Positions 45,041-53,132 of a DNA stretch of 64,000 bases are shown piece by piece (position 1 is the first letter of the stretch; every line of letters begins with the position of its first letter). The position numbers were made by a program, and so were the translations under genes. The DNA is taken from NCBI RefSeq assembly GCF_030227225.1, contig NZ_JASPHQ010000008.1, positions 1-64,000 of the forward strand, read 5' to 3'. The DNA is from Corynebacterium rhinophilum (GTDB lineage Bacteria; Actinomycetota; Actinomycetes; Mycobacteriales; Mycobacteriaceae). Under the pieces are notes generated by a model. It made no database searches and was not told the DNA's origin. It saw nothing but the letters and a program-made list of their open reading frames with translations.

Positions 45041-45114
45041 GCCCCTGTAGCCCAATTGGCAGAGGCAACGGATTCAAAACCCGTCCAGTGTGAGTTCGAG
45101 TCTCACCAGGGGCA
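45041..45114 (+). tRNA. tRNA with CAA anticodon (Leu-type) and short variable loop
   Basis: A 74-base cloverleaf: acceptor GCCCCTG/CAGGGGC; D-arm with three pairs GCC/GGC; anticodon arm ACGGA/CCCGT around loop TTCAAAA, giving anticodon CAA (decodes UUG, Leu); variable loop of only five bases CCAGT; T-arm GTGAG-TTCGAGT-CTCAC; discriminator A; no encoded CCA. Leucine tRNAs normally have a long variable arm, which is lacking. The last anticodon-stem pair is an A-C mismatch. A terminator-like hairpin follows 6 bp later. The three-pair D-stem is Leu-like. Confidence 0.88.
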
Positions 45115-45120
45115 CAGTAC

Positions 45121-45166
45121 AACCCCGCTTCTTTCCGGAAATATATCCACGAAGGAAGCGGGGTTT
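45121..45166 (+). terminator. Terminator after the tRNA gene
   Basis: AACCCCGCTTC (45121-45131) pairs with GAAGCGGGGTT (about 45154-45164), with more partial pairing inside, followed by TTCGT. It lies 6 bp after the tRNA. Confidence 0.75.
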
Positions 45167-45477
45167 CGTCATGCCGCCTAGTTCCCTATGTCCCCTACAG
45201 CGGCCTCGATTCAGCTTATATCCTTCCGCGAATTGCATATTTATACAACGCCCGAGAAGCCTAACTGCTGCAAAATTACGCCTTCTTACCTCGAGACTTT
45301 AAGCACAAGCCCGTCTCATATAAGGTGGGTAACCGTTAAAGTAATGAAAGATATGCAGGCTTAAGCCACCGCGGGCGGTGCTACACCTCGCCGTACGGTC
45401 TTGAGCAAAGAGTTTTTGGCACCCCGAGTGGCCCGTCAAACGCAGTCATGTCTTGTACCCAGGTAGATTTTTAATTT
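45167..45477. other. Intergenic stretch before the DUF368 operon
   Basis: This 311-bp gap holds no convincing gene. It is more AT-rich than its surroundings. There is a small hairpin CACCGC/GCGGTG at about 45367-45380, a TATAAGG -10-like box near 45318-45324 and a TTTTT at 45413-45417, so a small RNA or long leader for the following operon is possible. The ATG at 45478 has only a weak AGGT upstream. Confidence 0.4.
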
Positions 45478-46314
45478 ATGCACTATATTTTGAACGCCAT
45501 TCGTGGCGCCCTCATCGGTATGGCCGAGCTGGTTCCCGGCATCTCCGGCGGAACCGTCGCCCTCATCGTGGGGATTTATGAGCGCGCCGTCCGCAATGCC
45601 AATGACCTCATCTCCGGCAACTTTAAAAAGGTCGAGTGGTCCTTTCTAGCCTCAGTTGCCGTCGGCATGCTAATCGCCGTATTCGGCTTTTCCACGCTCC
45701 TGTCTAACTTCGTCGACAACAACGTCTCTGCCTCCAGCGCCCTCTTTTTAGGCATGGTGGTCATCTCCATCATCGTTCCGCTTTCCATGTTGTCTAAGGC
45801 GGAGCGCACCGCCCCCTCGTCCATCATCGCGTTTATCGCTGCTGCCGTCCTGATTTTCATCGTCACGGGCTTTACCTCTGAGCCGCAGGATGACCCGAGC
45901 CTCATCGTGGTCTTCTTTGCCGCAGCAATCGCCGTATGCGCGCTAATTCTGCCGGGTATTTCCGGCTCGCTCATCTTGCTGACTATGGGGCTCTACCAGC
46001 CGATCATTGGCGCAGTATCGGACCGTGAATTAAGCACCATGGGCGTCTTTGCGCTGGGTGCCCTGTGTGGCCTCGCCGCCTTCATCAAATTGCTCAACTA
46101 TTTGCTGAGCACCCACCGCGCGCCCACCCTGGCCGCCATGGCGGGCTTCATGCTGGGATCCCTGCGCGCCCTGTGGCCGTGGGGTGCTGACCAGGACGCT
46201 TCTTCGGGCGCCATCATCGGATACTTCATCCTCGGTGCCATTATCGTGTCCATCTTCATCTATGTAGACCGCAGGAACGCGAAAGCCATCGAGGAAAGGA
46301 CGGCGGAATATTAA
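45478..46314 (+). CDS. DUF368 membrane protein (PopT-type polyprenyl-phosphate transporter)
   Basis: A 278-residue integral membrane protein of the DUF368 family, members of which (PopT) recycle the lipid carrier undecaprenyl phosphate across the membrane; in corynebacteria the carrier is decaprenyl phosphate. It has about eight membrane segments and two inverted half-repeats, marked by ELVPGISGGT at residues 17-26 and LPGISGSLIL near 158-167. The stop overlaps the start of the next gene as TAATG, linking it tightly to the amino acid transporter operon. Confidence 0.86.
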   Translation: MHYILNAIRGALIGMAELVPGISGGTVALIVGIYERAVRNANDLISGNFKKVEWSFLASVAVGMLIAVFGFSTLLSNFVDNNVSASSALFLGMVVISIIVPLSMLSKAERTAPSSIIAFIAAAVLIFIVTGFTSEPQDDPSLIVVFFAAAIAVCALILPGISGSLILLTMGLYQPIIGAVSDRELSTMGVFALGALCGLAAFIKLLNYLLSTHRAPTLAAMAGFMLGSLRALWPWGADQDASSGAIIGYFILGAIIVSIFIYVDRRNAKAIEERTAEY

Positions 46315-47201
46315 TGCCCTGGGCGATTAATCATCGACCACTAACGGCCGCCGTGATGGCGTGCGTACTCCCCTTGAGCGCGTGCGTGGTCAACGAGGAG
46401 GATTCGACTCCAGAGGGCTGGCAGGAACCCCAGACCAGCGAAGTTCCCGAAATTGCCGCGATGTACCACGACGATGACGGTGTGCTCACGGCAGGTACAA
46501 ACCCGCCCTATGCCCCATTTCAGCTCAAGGACTCCCACGGCGATCTGCAGGGCGTAGAGCTTGACCTTGCCCGCGCCGTCGCAGGCGTGCTGGGCCTGAA
46601 ATTCCAGGCCCTAGAGCAAGACTTCTCCATGATTTTGCCGGCTGTGCAATCGGGACAGATAGACATGGGTGCCTCTGGGTTTACGGATACGGCCGATCGC
46701 CGCGATGAATTCGACTTCGTGGACCACCTCTATGCGGGCATCCAGTGGGCAGAGCTTGTCGATGGCCCCAATAGGGTCGATCCCCAAAACCCTTGCGGTC
46801 TGACCGTCGCCGTGCAGCGCACCACCGTGTCAGAGACCGATGATGTGCGCCCCAAGCAAGAAGCCTGCGATGGCGATCTCACCGTCTTGTCCTATGACAC
46901 CGGGGATAACGCCGCGCTCGCCGTCCTTATGGGCCGCGCCGATGCTTTATCCGCGGACTCGCCGGTAACGGCTTGGGCGGTCAATCGCTCCGAGGGAAAG
47001 ATGCGCGCTGTGGGCGATATGTTCCAGGCCTCTCCTTACGGCTTCGCGGTCCCGAAGGACTCGGACTTGGCCAAGGCCTCAGCCGCTGCCCTCCAGCACC
47101 TCATCGATACCGGTGAGTACGCGGAGATCTTGGCCCGCTGGGGAATTGAAGATGGATTAGTAGACCAGGCGATGATTAATGAAAGGCCCATCAATGGTTA
47201 A
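46314..47201 (+). CDS. Amino acid ABC transporter, substrate-binding lipoprotein
   Basis: A 295-residue secreted lipoprotein with a signal peptide and lipobox LSAC (Cys24). Residues 60-275 are a type-II periplasmic-binding fold for polar amino acids: TNPPYAPFQ near residue 63, VELDLARAVAGVLG near 80, and MGASGFTDTADRRDEFDFVD near 118. The ligand is probably glutamine/glutamate-like, but the sequence does not fix it. It is the first of three coupled transporter genes and overlaps the permease start by 8 bases. Confidence 0.9.
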   Translation: MPWAINHRPLTAAVMACVLPLSACVVNEEDSTPEGWQEPQTSEVPEIAAMYHDDDGVLTAGTNPPYAPFQLKDSHGDLQGVELDLARAVAGVLGLKFQALEQDFSMILPAVQSGQIDMGASGFTDTADRRDEFDFVDHLYAGIQWAELVDGPNRVDPQNPCGLTVAVQRTTVSETDDVRPKQEACDGDLTVLSYDTGDNAALAVLMGRADALSADSPVTAWAVNRSEGKMRAVGDMFQASPYGFAVPKDSDLAKASAAALQHLIDTGEYAEILARWGIEDGLVDQAMINERPING

Positions 47202-48147
47202 CGAGCACAAAGAGGCAGCCGGCCCCACGGCACAGCAGGAGGCACCCGCTAAGATCGAAGCCCGGCCACTGCGCCACCCCTGGCGGTGGCTCTGCGCGGT
47301 CGTGTTGCTCATTCTTGGTCTGTGGTTTGTCATTGCCTCCGCGCGCAATGAGGCCTTCGGGTGGGATACGTACTTCCAGTATCTCTTTGATCAGCGCATC
47401 GCTATCGCCTCCCTGCACACGATTGCGATCACCATCTTGTCCATGATCATTGGCGTGGTAGGCGGCGCCATCCTCGCCGTGATGCGCATGTCGCCCAATC
47501 CCATCCTGCGCGCCATTTCCTGGATCTTCCTGTGGATTTTTCGCGGCACCCCGATTTATGTCCAGCTTGTCTTCTGGGGCTTGCTATCTGCGATTTATCA
47601 ATCCATCAACTTGGGCTTTGCAGAGGTCTCCTTGCAAAGTGTGTTGACCAATGCCTTCTTCTTGGCGGTCATGGGCTTGGGGCTCAATGAGGCCGCCTAT
47701 ATGGCCGAAATCGTGCGCTCGGGCATTTCCTCGGTTCCGGAAGGTCAAAAGGAAGCCTCCAAGGCCCTCGGCATGTCTTGGTGGATGACCATGCGGCGCA
47801 CCGTATTGCCGCAGGCGATGCGCATTATCATCCCGCCAACAGGCAATGAGTTCATTTCCCTGCTCAAGACCTCGTCACTGGTGGTCGCCATCCCCTATAC
47901 CCACGAGATCTTCGGCCGCGCCACGGACATTTCCGCAGCCCTCTTCCAGCCCATTCCGCTCTTGATGGTCGCCGCCTCGTGGTACTTGGTCATTACTTCC
48001 CTGCTCATGGTGGGCCAGTACTTCCTCGAGCGCCACTTTGAGCGCGGCGCCACCCGCGAGCTCACCGGGCGCCAGCTGGCCGCGCTTGCCGATGCCGAAG
48101 GTACTATCCCCCGCAACGTCTCCGTAATCCAGGAGGGTAAAAACTAA
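47194..48147 (+). CDS. Amino acid ABC transporter permease
   Basis: Membrane channel subunit of the HisM/GlnP type, 317 residues, longer than the usual 220 because of a 60-residue N-terminal extension and a basic C-terminal tail. It has about five membrane helices and the EAA loop that docks the ATPase ([20 protein letters not shown], near residues 172-191). The frame opens at 47179, but the ATG at 47194 has AAAGG 7 bases upstream and overlaps the preceding stop as ATGGTTAA. The next start overlaps its stop as TAATG. Confidence 0.9.
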   Translation: MVNEHKEAAGPTAQQEAPAKIEARPLRHPWRWLCAVVLLILGLWFVIASARNEAFGWDTYFQYLFDQRIAIASLHTIAITILSMIIGVVGGAILAVMRMSPNPILRAISWIFLWIFRGTPIYVQLVFWGLLSAIYQSINLGFAEVSLQSVLTNAFFLAVMGLGLNEAAYMAEIVRSGISSVPEGQKEASKALGMSWWMTMRRTVLPQAMRIIIPPTGNEFISLLKTSSLVVAIPYTHEIFGRATDISAALFQPIPLLMVAASWYLVITSLLMVGQYFLERHFERGATRELTGRQLAALADAEGTIPRNVSVIQEGKN

Positions 48148-48911
48148 TGAACACTCCCATGATCTCCGCACAGAATGTGCACAAATCCTTCGGCCAATTC
48201 GAGGTGCTCAAGGGCATCGACTTAGAGGTCCAACCCGGCGAGGTTGCCTGCCTATTGGGCCCTTCCGGATCCGGTAAATCAACCTTCCTGCGCTGCGTCA
48301 ACCACCTGGATAAGGCCACGGCGGGCCGCCTTTATGTCGATGGTGAGCTCATTGGCTACCGCGAAAAGAACGGAATCCTGTACGAAATCAGCGAGAAGCA
48401 AGCTGCACAGCAGCGCTCCGATATCGGCATGGTATTCCAATCTTTCAATCTCTTTCCCCACCGCACGGTGATTGAAAACATCATTGAAGCACCAATGCAG
48501 GTCAAGAAGGTGCCGGAGGATAAGGCGCGGAAGCGTGCCATGGAGCTTTTAGAGGAGGTGGGACTTGCTTCCAAGGCCGATAACTTCCCGGTTCAGTTAT
48601 CCGGCGGCCAGCAGCAGCGCGTTGCCATCGCCCGCGCCGTGGCGATGGATCCCAAGCTCATGCTTTTCGATGAACCCACTTCCGCCCTCGATCCCGAGCT
48701 CGTTGGCGAGGTCCTTCGCGTCATGAAGGATCTCGCGGCCCAGGGCATGACCATGCTCGTGGTTACCCACGAGATGGGTTTTGCGCGCGAGGTTGCCGAT
48801 AAAATCTTCTTCATGGATGGCGGCGTAGTCCTAGAATCCGGTACCCCGGCTGAAGTGCTTGAGAATCCACAGCAGCCGCGCACCAAGGAGTTCTTGTCCT
48901 CACTGCTTTAG
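48147..48911 (+). CDS. Amino acid ABC transporter ATP-binding protein
   Basis: A 254-residue ABC ATPase of the GlnQ/HisP type. It has Walker [10 protein letters not shown] at residues 38-46, the signature LSGGQQQR near 151, Walker [13 protein letters not shown] near 172 and the H-loop VVTHEMGFA near 206. It is the last gene of the DUF368-transporter operon. Confidence 0.95.
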   Translation: MNTPMISAQNVHKSFGQFEVLKGIDLEVQPGEVACLLGPSGSGKSTFLRCVNHLDKATAGRLYVDGELIGYREKNGILYEISEKQAAQQRSDIGMVFQSFNLFPHRTVIENIIEAPMQVKKVPEDKARKRAMELLEEVGLASKADNFPVQLSGGQQQRVAIARAVAMDPKLMLFDEPTSALDPELVGEVLRVMKDLAAQGMTMLVVTHEMGFAREVADKIFFMDGGVVLESGTPAEVLENPQQPRTKEFLSSLL

Positions 48912-48920
48912 GTAAACCTC

Positions 48921-48938
48921 GCGCGGTGCCAGCCGCGC
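48921..48938. terminator. GC-rich hairpin between convergent operons
   Basis: GCGCGG-TGCCAG-CCGCGC is a perfect 6-bp stem lying in the 28-bp gap between the ABC ATPase and the convergent TauE gene. There is no U-tract, so termination in either direction is uncertain. Confidence 0.4.
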
Positions 48939-48939
48939 C

Positions 48940-49686
48940 CTAGGCACCGTAGGTGACGACGCCACGAATCAGCGCACTGAGAGCGCCGAGGCTAGCTACC
49001 GATAGCGACAATGCTCGCGCAATATCCCTGGAGACTACATGCGCGATGCGCGAGCCCAGCCAGATGCCGATGAACATTCCGGCAATGCCTGCGGGCCAAA
49101 TGATCCAGGGCAGGCCATCGAATGTCGCAGCACCGAGCGCGGTCTTGGTGATAACGGAAAAGATTCCACCCACCACAAAAATCGGCTGCAAGGTCGCCGT
49201 ATACATGGCTTGCGGCCATTTGGCCGCCTGGGCGTAGACGGTAATAACCGGGCCTGCCACTCCCGCCAGGGTATTGGTAAAACCGCCAAGGATGCCCGCA
49301 GAAATGGCCGGTCCTTTGCCTGCCATCGGCGGGACGAACTTACCGCCGTAAGTCACCACCGCCAAGGCGATAAGAAGCGCTGCACCCACCACTATCAATA
49401 GCCCTGCGGTATCGATCTTGCTAATCAACGCCGCGGCCGCCAGAGAACCGATAATCATCACGGGCGCGATGAGCCCGAACATTCTCCAGCTCACATTGCG
49501 GCGGACAGTGACCGTAGTAAGCAGAGCATTGACCGCCGCCAAGACGTTGATCACCAAGATGCCTTCTACCGGGCCCATCACCAACATAAGAATGGGCCCA
49601 CCAATAAGGCCAAGCCCCATGCCGGAGACGCGTTGCAAGGTGGATCCCGCGACAACGACGGAAAAAATAATCAGCGCCAATATCAT
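48940..49686 (-). CDS. TSUP (TauE/SafE) family membrane transporter
   Basis: A 248-residue protein with about seven or eight hydrophobic helices, of the family that exports sulfite, sulfonates or related organic anions. The two repeated hydrophobic halves start with FSVVVAGSTLQRVSGMGLGL (residues 8-27) and GKGPAISAGILGGFTNTLAG (about 123-142). The substrate is unknown. Its start overlaps the coaD stop by 4 bases, so it is translationally coupled to the coaD-rsmD run. Confidence 0.85.
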   Translation of the reverse strand: MILALIIFSVVVAGSTLQRVSGMGLGLIGGPILMLVMGPVEGILVINVLAAVNALLTTVTVRRNVSWRMFGLIAPVMIIGSLAAAALISKIDTAGLLIVVGAALLIALAVVTYGGKFVPPMAGKGPAISAGILGGFTNTLAGVAGPVITVYAQAAKWPQAMYTATLQPIFVVGGIFSVITKTALGAATFDGLPWIIWPAGIAGMFIGIWLGSRIAHVVSRDIARALSLSVASLGALSALIRGVVTYGA

Positions 49687-50156
49687 CGGCGGTATTTTTC
49701 CTTCACCGCTTGTACTACCGGATCAGGAAGCATGCCGGTGACCTCACCGCCGAATTGCGCGACCTGCTTGCACAGCGAAGAGCTGATGTAGCCGTACTTT
49801 TCATCGGTAAGCAAAAAGACCGTATCGATGCCGGACAAGCGCCTGTTCATCTGCGCCATCGGCAGTTCGTATTCATAGTCCAAGGAAGAACGCAGTCCCT
49901 TGACCAAAACGTCAACGCCGTGCTGCGAGGTATAGTCCACGAGCAGGCCGGACCAATAATCCACGTTAATGCGCGAATCCACGCTCTGGCGGATGAGGTC
50001 CATGCGCTCGTGCACGCTAAATAACCCGGAAGGCTTTTCTGGGTTGCCAGTAACAAGCACCGTAACCTCATCAAACATCTGGCTGGCGCGCTCAAAAATA
50101 TTGACGTGGCCAAGAGTGATGGGATCAAAAGACCCGGGACACACGGCTGTGGTCAT
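49683..50156 (-). CDS. coaD: Phosphopantetheine adenylyltransferase
   Basis: Adds AMP to 4'-phosphopantetheine in CoA synthesis. The 157-residue protein has the nucleotidyltransferase motif GSFDPITLGH at residues 8-17 and the C-terminal YGYISSSLCKQVA motif near 123. It is 15 bp past rsmD, a pairing seen in many bacteria. Confidence 0.96.
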   Translation of the reverse strand: MTTAVCPGSFDPITLGHVNIFERASQMFDEVTVLVTGNPEKPSGLFSVHERMDLIRQSVDSRINVDYWSGLLVDYTSQHGVDVLVKGLRSSLDYEYELPMAQMNRRLSGIDTVFLLTDEKYGYISSSLCKQVAQFGGEVTGMLPDPVVQAVKEKYRR

Positions 50157-50171
50157 AAAATATCGCTTTCT

Positions 50172-50765
50172 CTAGTTATCTAAGGTGTCATCGGCATCGT
50201 CGGTACCGGGACGGGTATAGACTGCCATATCCATACGCGCGATGCCGAAGGTACGCTTCTTTAATTTCTGCCCCGTCGGCACAAACCCTTCTGGCCAGTC
50301 GGTCTCGGGCGATTCGACGTGGCGTTCGATGACCACCATCGCGCTATCAGTCAGCGCTGGCTCTATTGCGGCGATGAGCCCGGCGACATCGTCAAACGCA
50401 TAAGGCGGATCCGCTAAAACCATGTCGAAGTAGCCGCGCGGGGCGCTGGCCAGGTACGTAGATACTTTCCTTTCCTCCACGCGAGCACCGGGATGCTTCA
50501 CCACGCCTATGTTGTGCTTGATGATGGACACCGCCGCAGGGTTGGACTCCACCAGCACTGCCTCGTCTGCCCCACGGCTTAATGCTTCCAACCCCAAGGC
50601 GCCGGATCCAGCGAATAGGTCAAGCACCTTGGAGCCTGGGAATCCCCAACGGGCATTCAACGAAGAAAACAGGCCTTCCCTTGCGCGATCAGCGGTCGGG
50701 CGCGTTCCCTCCGCTGGAACTTTGATAGTCCGCCCCCGCGCTTCGCCTGCAATAATCCGCGTCAT
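50172..50765 (-). CDS. rsmD: 16S rRNA (guanine(966)-N2)-methyltransferase
   Basis: Methylates G966 of 16S rRNA. The 197-residue protein starts MTRIIAGEARGR and has the SAM motif DLFAGSGALGLEALSRGA near residue 48 and the catalytic DPPYAF near 119. A 25-residue tail (GTDDADDTLDN) is acidic. Its start abuts the stop of the biotinyl-domain gene. Confidence 0.93.
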   Translation of the reverse strand: MTRIIAGEARGRTIKVPAEGTRPTADRAREGLFSSLNARWGFPGSKVLDLFAGSGALGLEALSRGADEAVLVESNPAAVSIIKHNIGVVKHPGARVEERKVSTYLASAPRGYFDMVLADPPYAFDDVAGLIAAIEPALTDSAMVVIERHVESPETDWPEGFVPTGQKLKKRTFGIARMDMAVYTRPGTDDADDTLDN

Positions 50766-50978
50766 TTACGCCTCTCCAATCTCCATAATTAAGTCCCCGC
50801 CAATAACATCGCTAAAGTCTGCCACCGCTATGCGAGAAATCGTCCCCGGGCCTGGGGACACGACGGGCGATTCCAGCTTCGTCGCCTCAACGGTAGCTAG
50901 CTCTTGACCAGTGTTAATTCTCTCGCCTACGTCGACATGGCAGCGAACGATGCCCGCGAAGGGGGCGTAGATTTTCAT
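50766..50978 (-). CDS. Small biotinyl/lipoyl-domain protein
   Basis: A 70-residue single-domain protein of the biotin/lipoyl attachment fold, like the acyl-CoA carboxylase carrier subunits (TB7.3 type) found beside recG-rsmD in actinobacteria. The biotinyl motif is normally AMKM; here it is ATKLE (VEATKLESP, lysine about residue 34). The lysine is kept but both flanking methionines are replaced. Whether it is biotinylated is therefore uncertain. It lies 19 bp after recG and just before rsmD. Confidence 0.78.
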   Translation of the reverse strand: MKIYAPFAGIVRCHVDVGERINTGQELATVEATKLESPVVSPGPGTISRIAVADFSDVIGGDLIMEIGEA

Positions 50979-50997
50979 ACCTATAGCCTATCCCCTC

Positions 50998-53130
50998 TTA
51001 GTTTTTCTCCAAGTATTCCTGCTCACTTTGGCTCAAATTGCGCGTCAGCTCTTCGGCCAACTGGGGATTGCGCTGGACCATTGCATACGCATCCACGTGA
51101 GTGCGCTCGACAATATCTTGGTCATCTGCAAGGTTGAGCAACCGCAGCGTCCGGTGCGTGCCAGATTGCACCGCACCCAGGATATCGCCCTCGTGGCGTT
51201 GCCGAAGGTCTAATTCCGCAAGGTCAAACCCAGATGAAGTCTGGGCAATCTGGGTTATGCGCCGATACGAGGCCGAATTATCTTCCGCTTTCGTATGCAT
51301 CAGACAAATCGATGCGTTCCCGCCGCGCCCTACGCGCCCGCGCAATTGGTGCAGCTGGGACACGCCGAAATTCTCTGCCTCTCGGATGAGCATGACCGTG
51401 GCGTTGGGAACATCGACGCCCACCTCGATGACCGTGGTCGATACCAAGATATCGATCTCACCCCGGGCAAATGAGGTCATCACCTCATCCTTATTCGGCA
51501 TCTTGCCGTGCAAGATATCTACCCGCAGTCCCTTAAACGGGCCGGCGGCAAGCTGTTCTGCCAATTCAAGCACGCCGCCCTCGCCTTCTATGCGCGGGCA
51601 GACGATATAGGCCTGGTGGCCATGCGCCACTTCCTCGCGGATGCGCTCGAGCGCCCGCGCCACCCATATGGGCCGCCATTCCGCCACCACTGCGGACTGG
51701 ATCGGCTTTCTCCCGCCGGGCAGCTCAGCGAGCGTCGATACCGCGAGATCACCGAAAATCGTCATGGCGATGGTACGCGGGATGGGGGTTGCCGTCATGA
51801 CCAAGACGTGGGGACTTATCCCCTCGCGCGTCTTAGAGCGCAGGCTATCGCGTTGCTCGACGCCAAAGCGGTGCTGCTCGTCCACGATCACCAACCCCAA
51901 ATCGAAGAACTCAACCGATTCTTGAATGATGGCATGCGTGCCGATGACGATATTCGCCTCACCCGAGACGATATCCAGGAGGGCCTGGCGCTTCTCGGCG
52001 GTCCGCATGGAGCCGGTTAAGAGCACAACCTTGACACCTTCTGGAACCGACGTGCCAATAGAGGCCGCGTGCTGGGAAGCCAAAACCTCGGTGGGAGCAA
52101 GCAGCGCCGCTTGGCTCCCGGCATCGATGGCCTGCAGCATGGCGCAGGTGGCGACCATCGTTTTTCCCGAGCCCACCTCGCCCTGCAACAGGCGCATCAT
52201 GGGTAAGGAGCCAGACAGGTCATCGTCGATCTCAGTGATGACCCTGCGCTGGCCTTGCGTGAGCTCAAAGGGCAGGTGGGTCAATAACTCTTCGCGGAAG
52301 CCGCCCAAAATAGCGGGCATCGTCGGCGCCGTGTGCGCGTGCGCATCGCGTTGGCGCAGCGCCATGACCAAGCCAATGGAGAGCGCCTCGTTGTACTTGA
52401 GGCGCTGGATCGCGCGCTGTGGGCCAGCCGCGCCGGGCTCATGGATTTCGCGCACCGCTTGGTCCAGGCTGATAATCATCTGCTGATCTAAAGGTTCCCG
52501 GATGGTTGGGGTGTGCGAGAGCACGTAGTGGATGGCCCCCATGAGGTACCACGAGGTGATCTTTGCCGTGGCGGGGTATACCGGTATCCATTCCCTCTCG
52601 AGCAATAATTTATCGAGTCGGCCGAATTGGGATAGGTTGCGCAGGGATCCGGTTGCCTTCTGCGGCTTTTTCTTTCCCGTCGCTGGCGCCTGTTCGCGGT
52701 AGGCGGCGAGTTCCCCGTCTGGGCGCCCGAAGGCATCGATTTCTACGAAATCCGGCTGCTGTAGCTGGGGCTGTTGACGGAAGTATTTTAATTTCCCGCT
52801 CATCATCACCCGCTGCCCGCGGTGGAGCATGCGCAAGACGTACATGGCGTTAAAGAACGTGGCGATGATATGGCCATCGAGTTGGACGTTGATGATAGTC
52901 GTCTTGCCCGTATCGCGGGTTGTTATTCCCGTTACGGTTCCGGTGACGGTGACGATATCGCCCTCGGCGGCATCGCCAAGCCCCACGTCTTGATTATGGC
53001 GAATGTAATCGCGCGGATAGTGCGCTAAGAGTTCCCCGCAGGTCTTATATCCCAACGCTTTGGTGATCTTCGTGGCGTCTTTTTTATCCAGTACCTCGGT
53101 CAGAGGGCGGTCATCCTGCCAGCCAAGCAT
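50998..53130 (-). CDS. recG: ATP-dependent DNA helicase RecG
   Basis: Branched-DNA translocase that regresses stalled forks. The 710-residue protein has an N-terminal wedge (OB-fold) domain with DIVTVTGTVTGITTRD near residue 60, Walker A GEVGSGKT near 315, DEQHRFGV near 418 and the C-terminal SF2 motifs QLRGRVGRGG near 594. It has the normal RecG length. It lies 2 bp after the DAK2 gene. Confidence 0.97.
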   Translation of the reverse strand: MLGWQDDRPLTEVLDKKDATKITKALGYKTCGELLAHYPRDYIRHNQDVGLGDAAEGDIVTVTGTVTGITTRDTGKTTIINVQLDGHIIATFFNAMYVLRMLHRGQRVMMSGKLKYFRQQPQLQQPDFVEIDAFGRPDGELAAYREQAPATGKKKPQKATGSLRNLSQFGRLDKLLLEREWIPVYPATAKITSWYLMGAIHYVLSHTPTIREPLDQQMIISLDQAVREIHEPGAAGPQRAIQRLKYNEALSIGLVMALRQRDAHAHTAPTMPAILGGFREELLTHLPFELTQGQRRVITEIDDDLSGSLPMMRLLQGEVGSGKTMVATCAMLQAIDAGSQAALLAPTEVLASQHAASIGTSVPEGVKVVLLTGSMRTAEKRQALLDIVSGEANIVIGTHAIIQESVEFFDLGLVIVDEQHRFGVEQRDSLRSKTREGISPHVLVMTATPIPRTIAMTIFGDLAVSTLAELPGGRKPIQSAVVAEWRPIWVARALERIREEVAHGHQAYIVCPRIEGEGGVLELAEQLAAGPFKGLRVDILHGKMPNKDEVMTSFARGEIDILVSTTVIEVGVDVPNATVMLIREAENFGVSQLHQLRGRVGRGGNASICLMHTKAEDNSASYRRITQIAQTSSGFDLAELDLRQRHEGDILGAVQSGTHRTLRLLNLADDQDIVERTHVDAYAMVQRNPQLAEELTRNLSQSEQEYLEKN

Positions 53131-53132
53131 CG

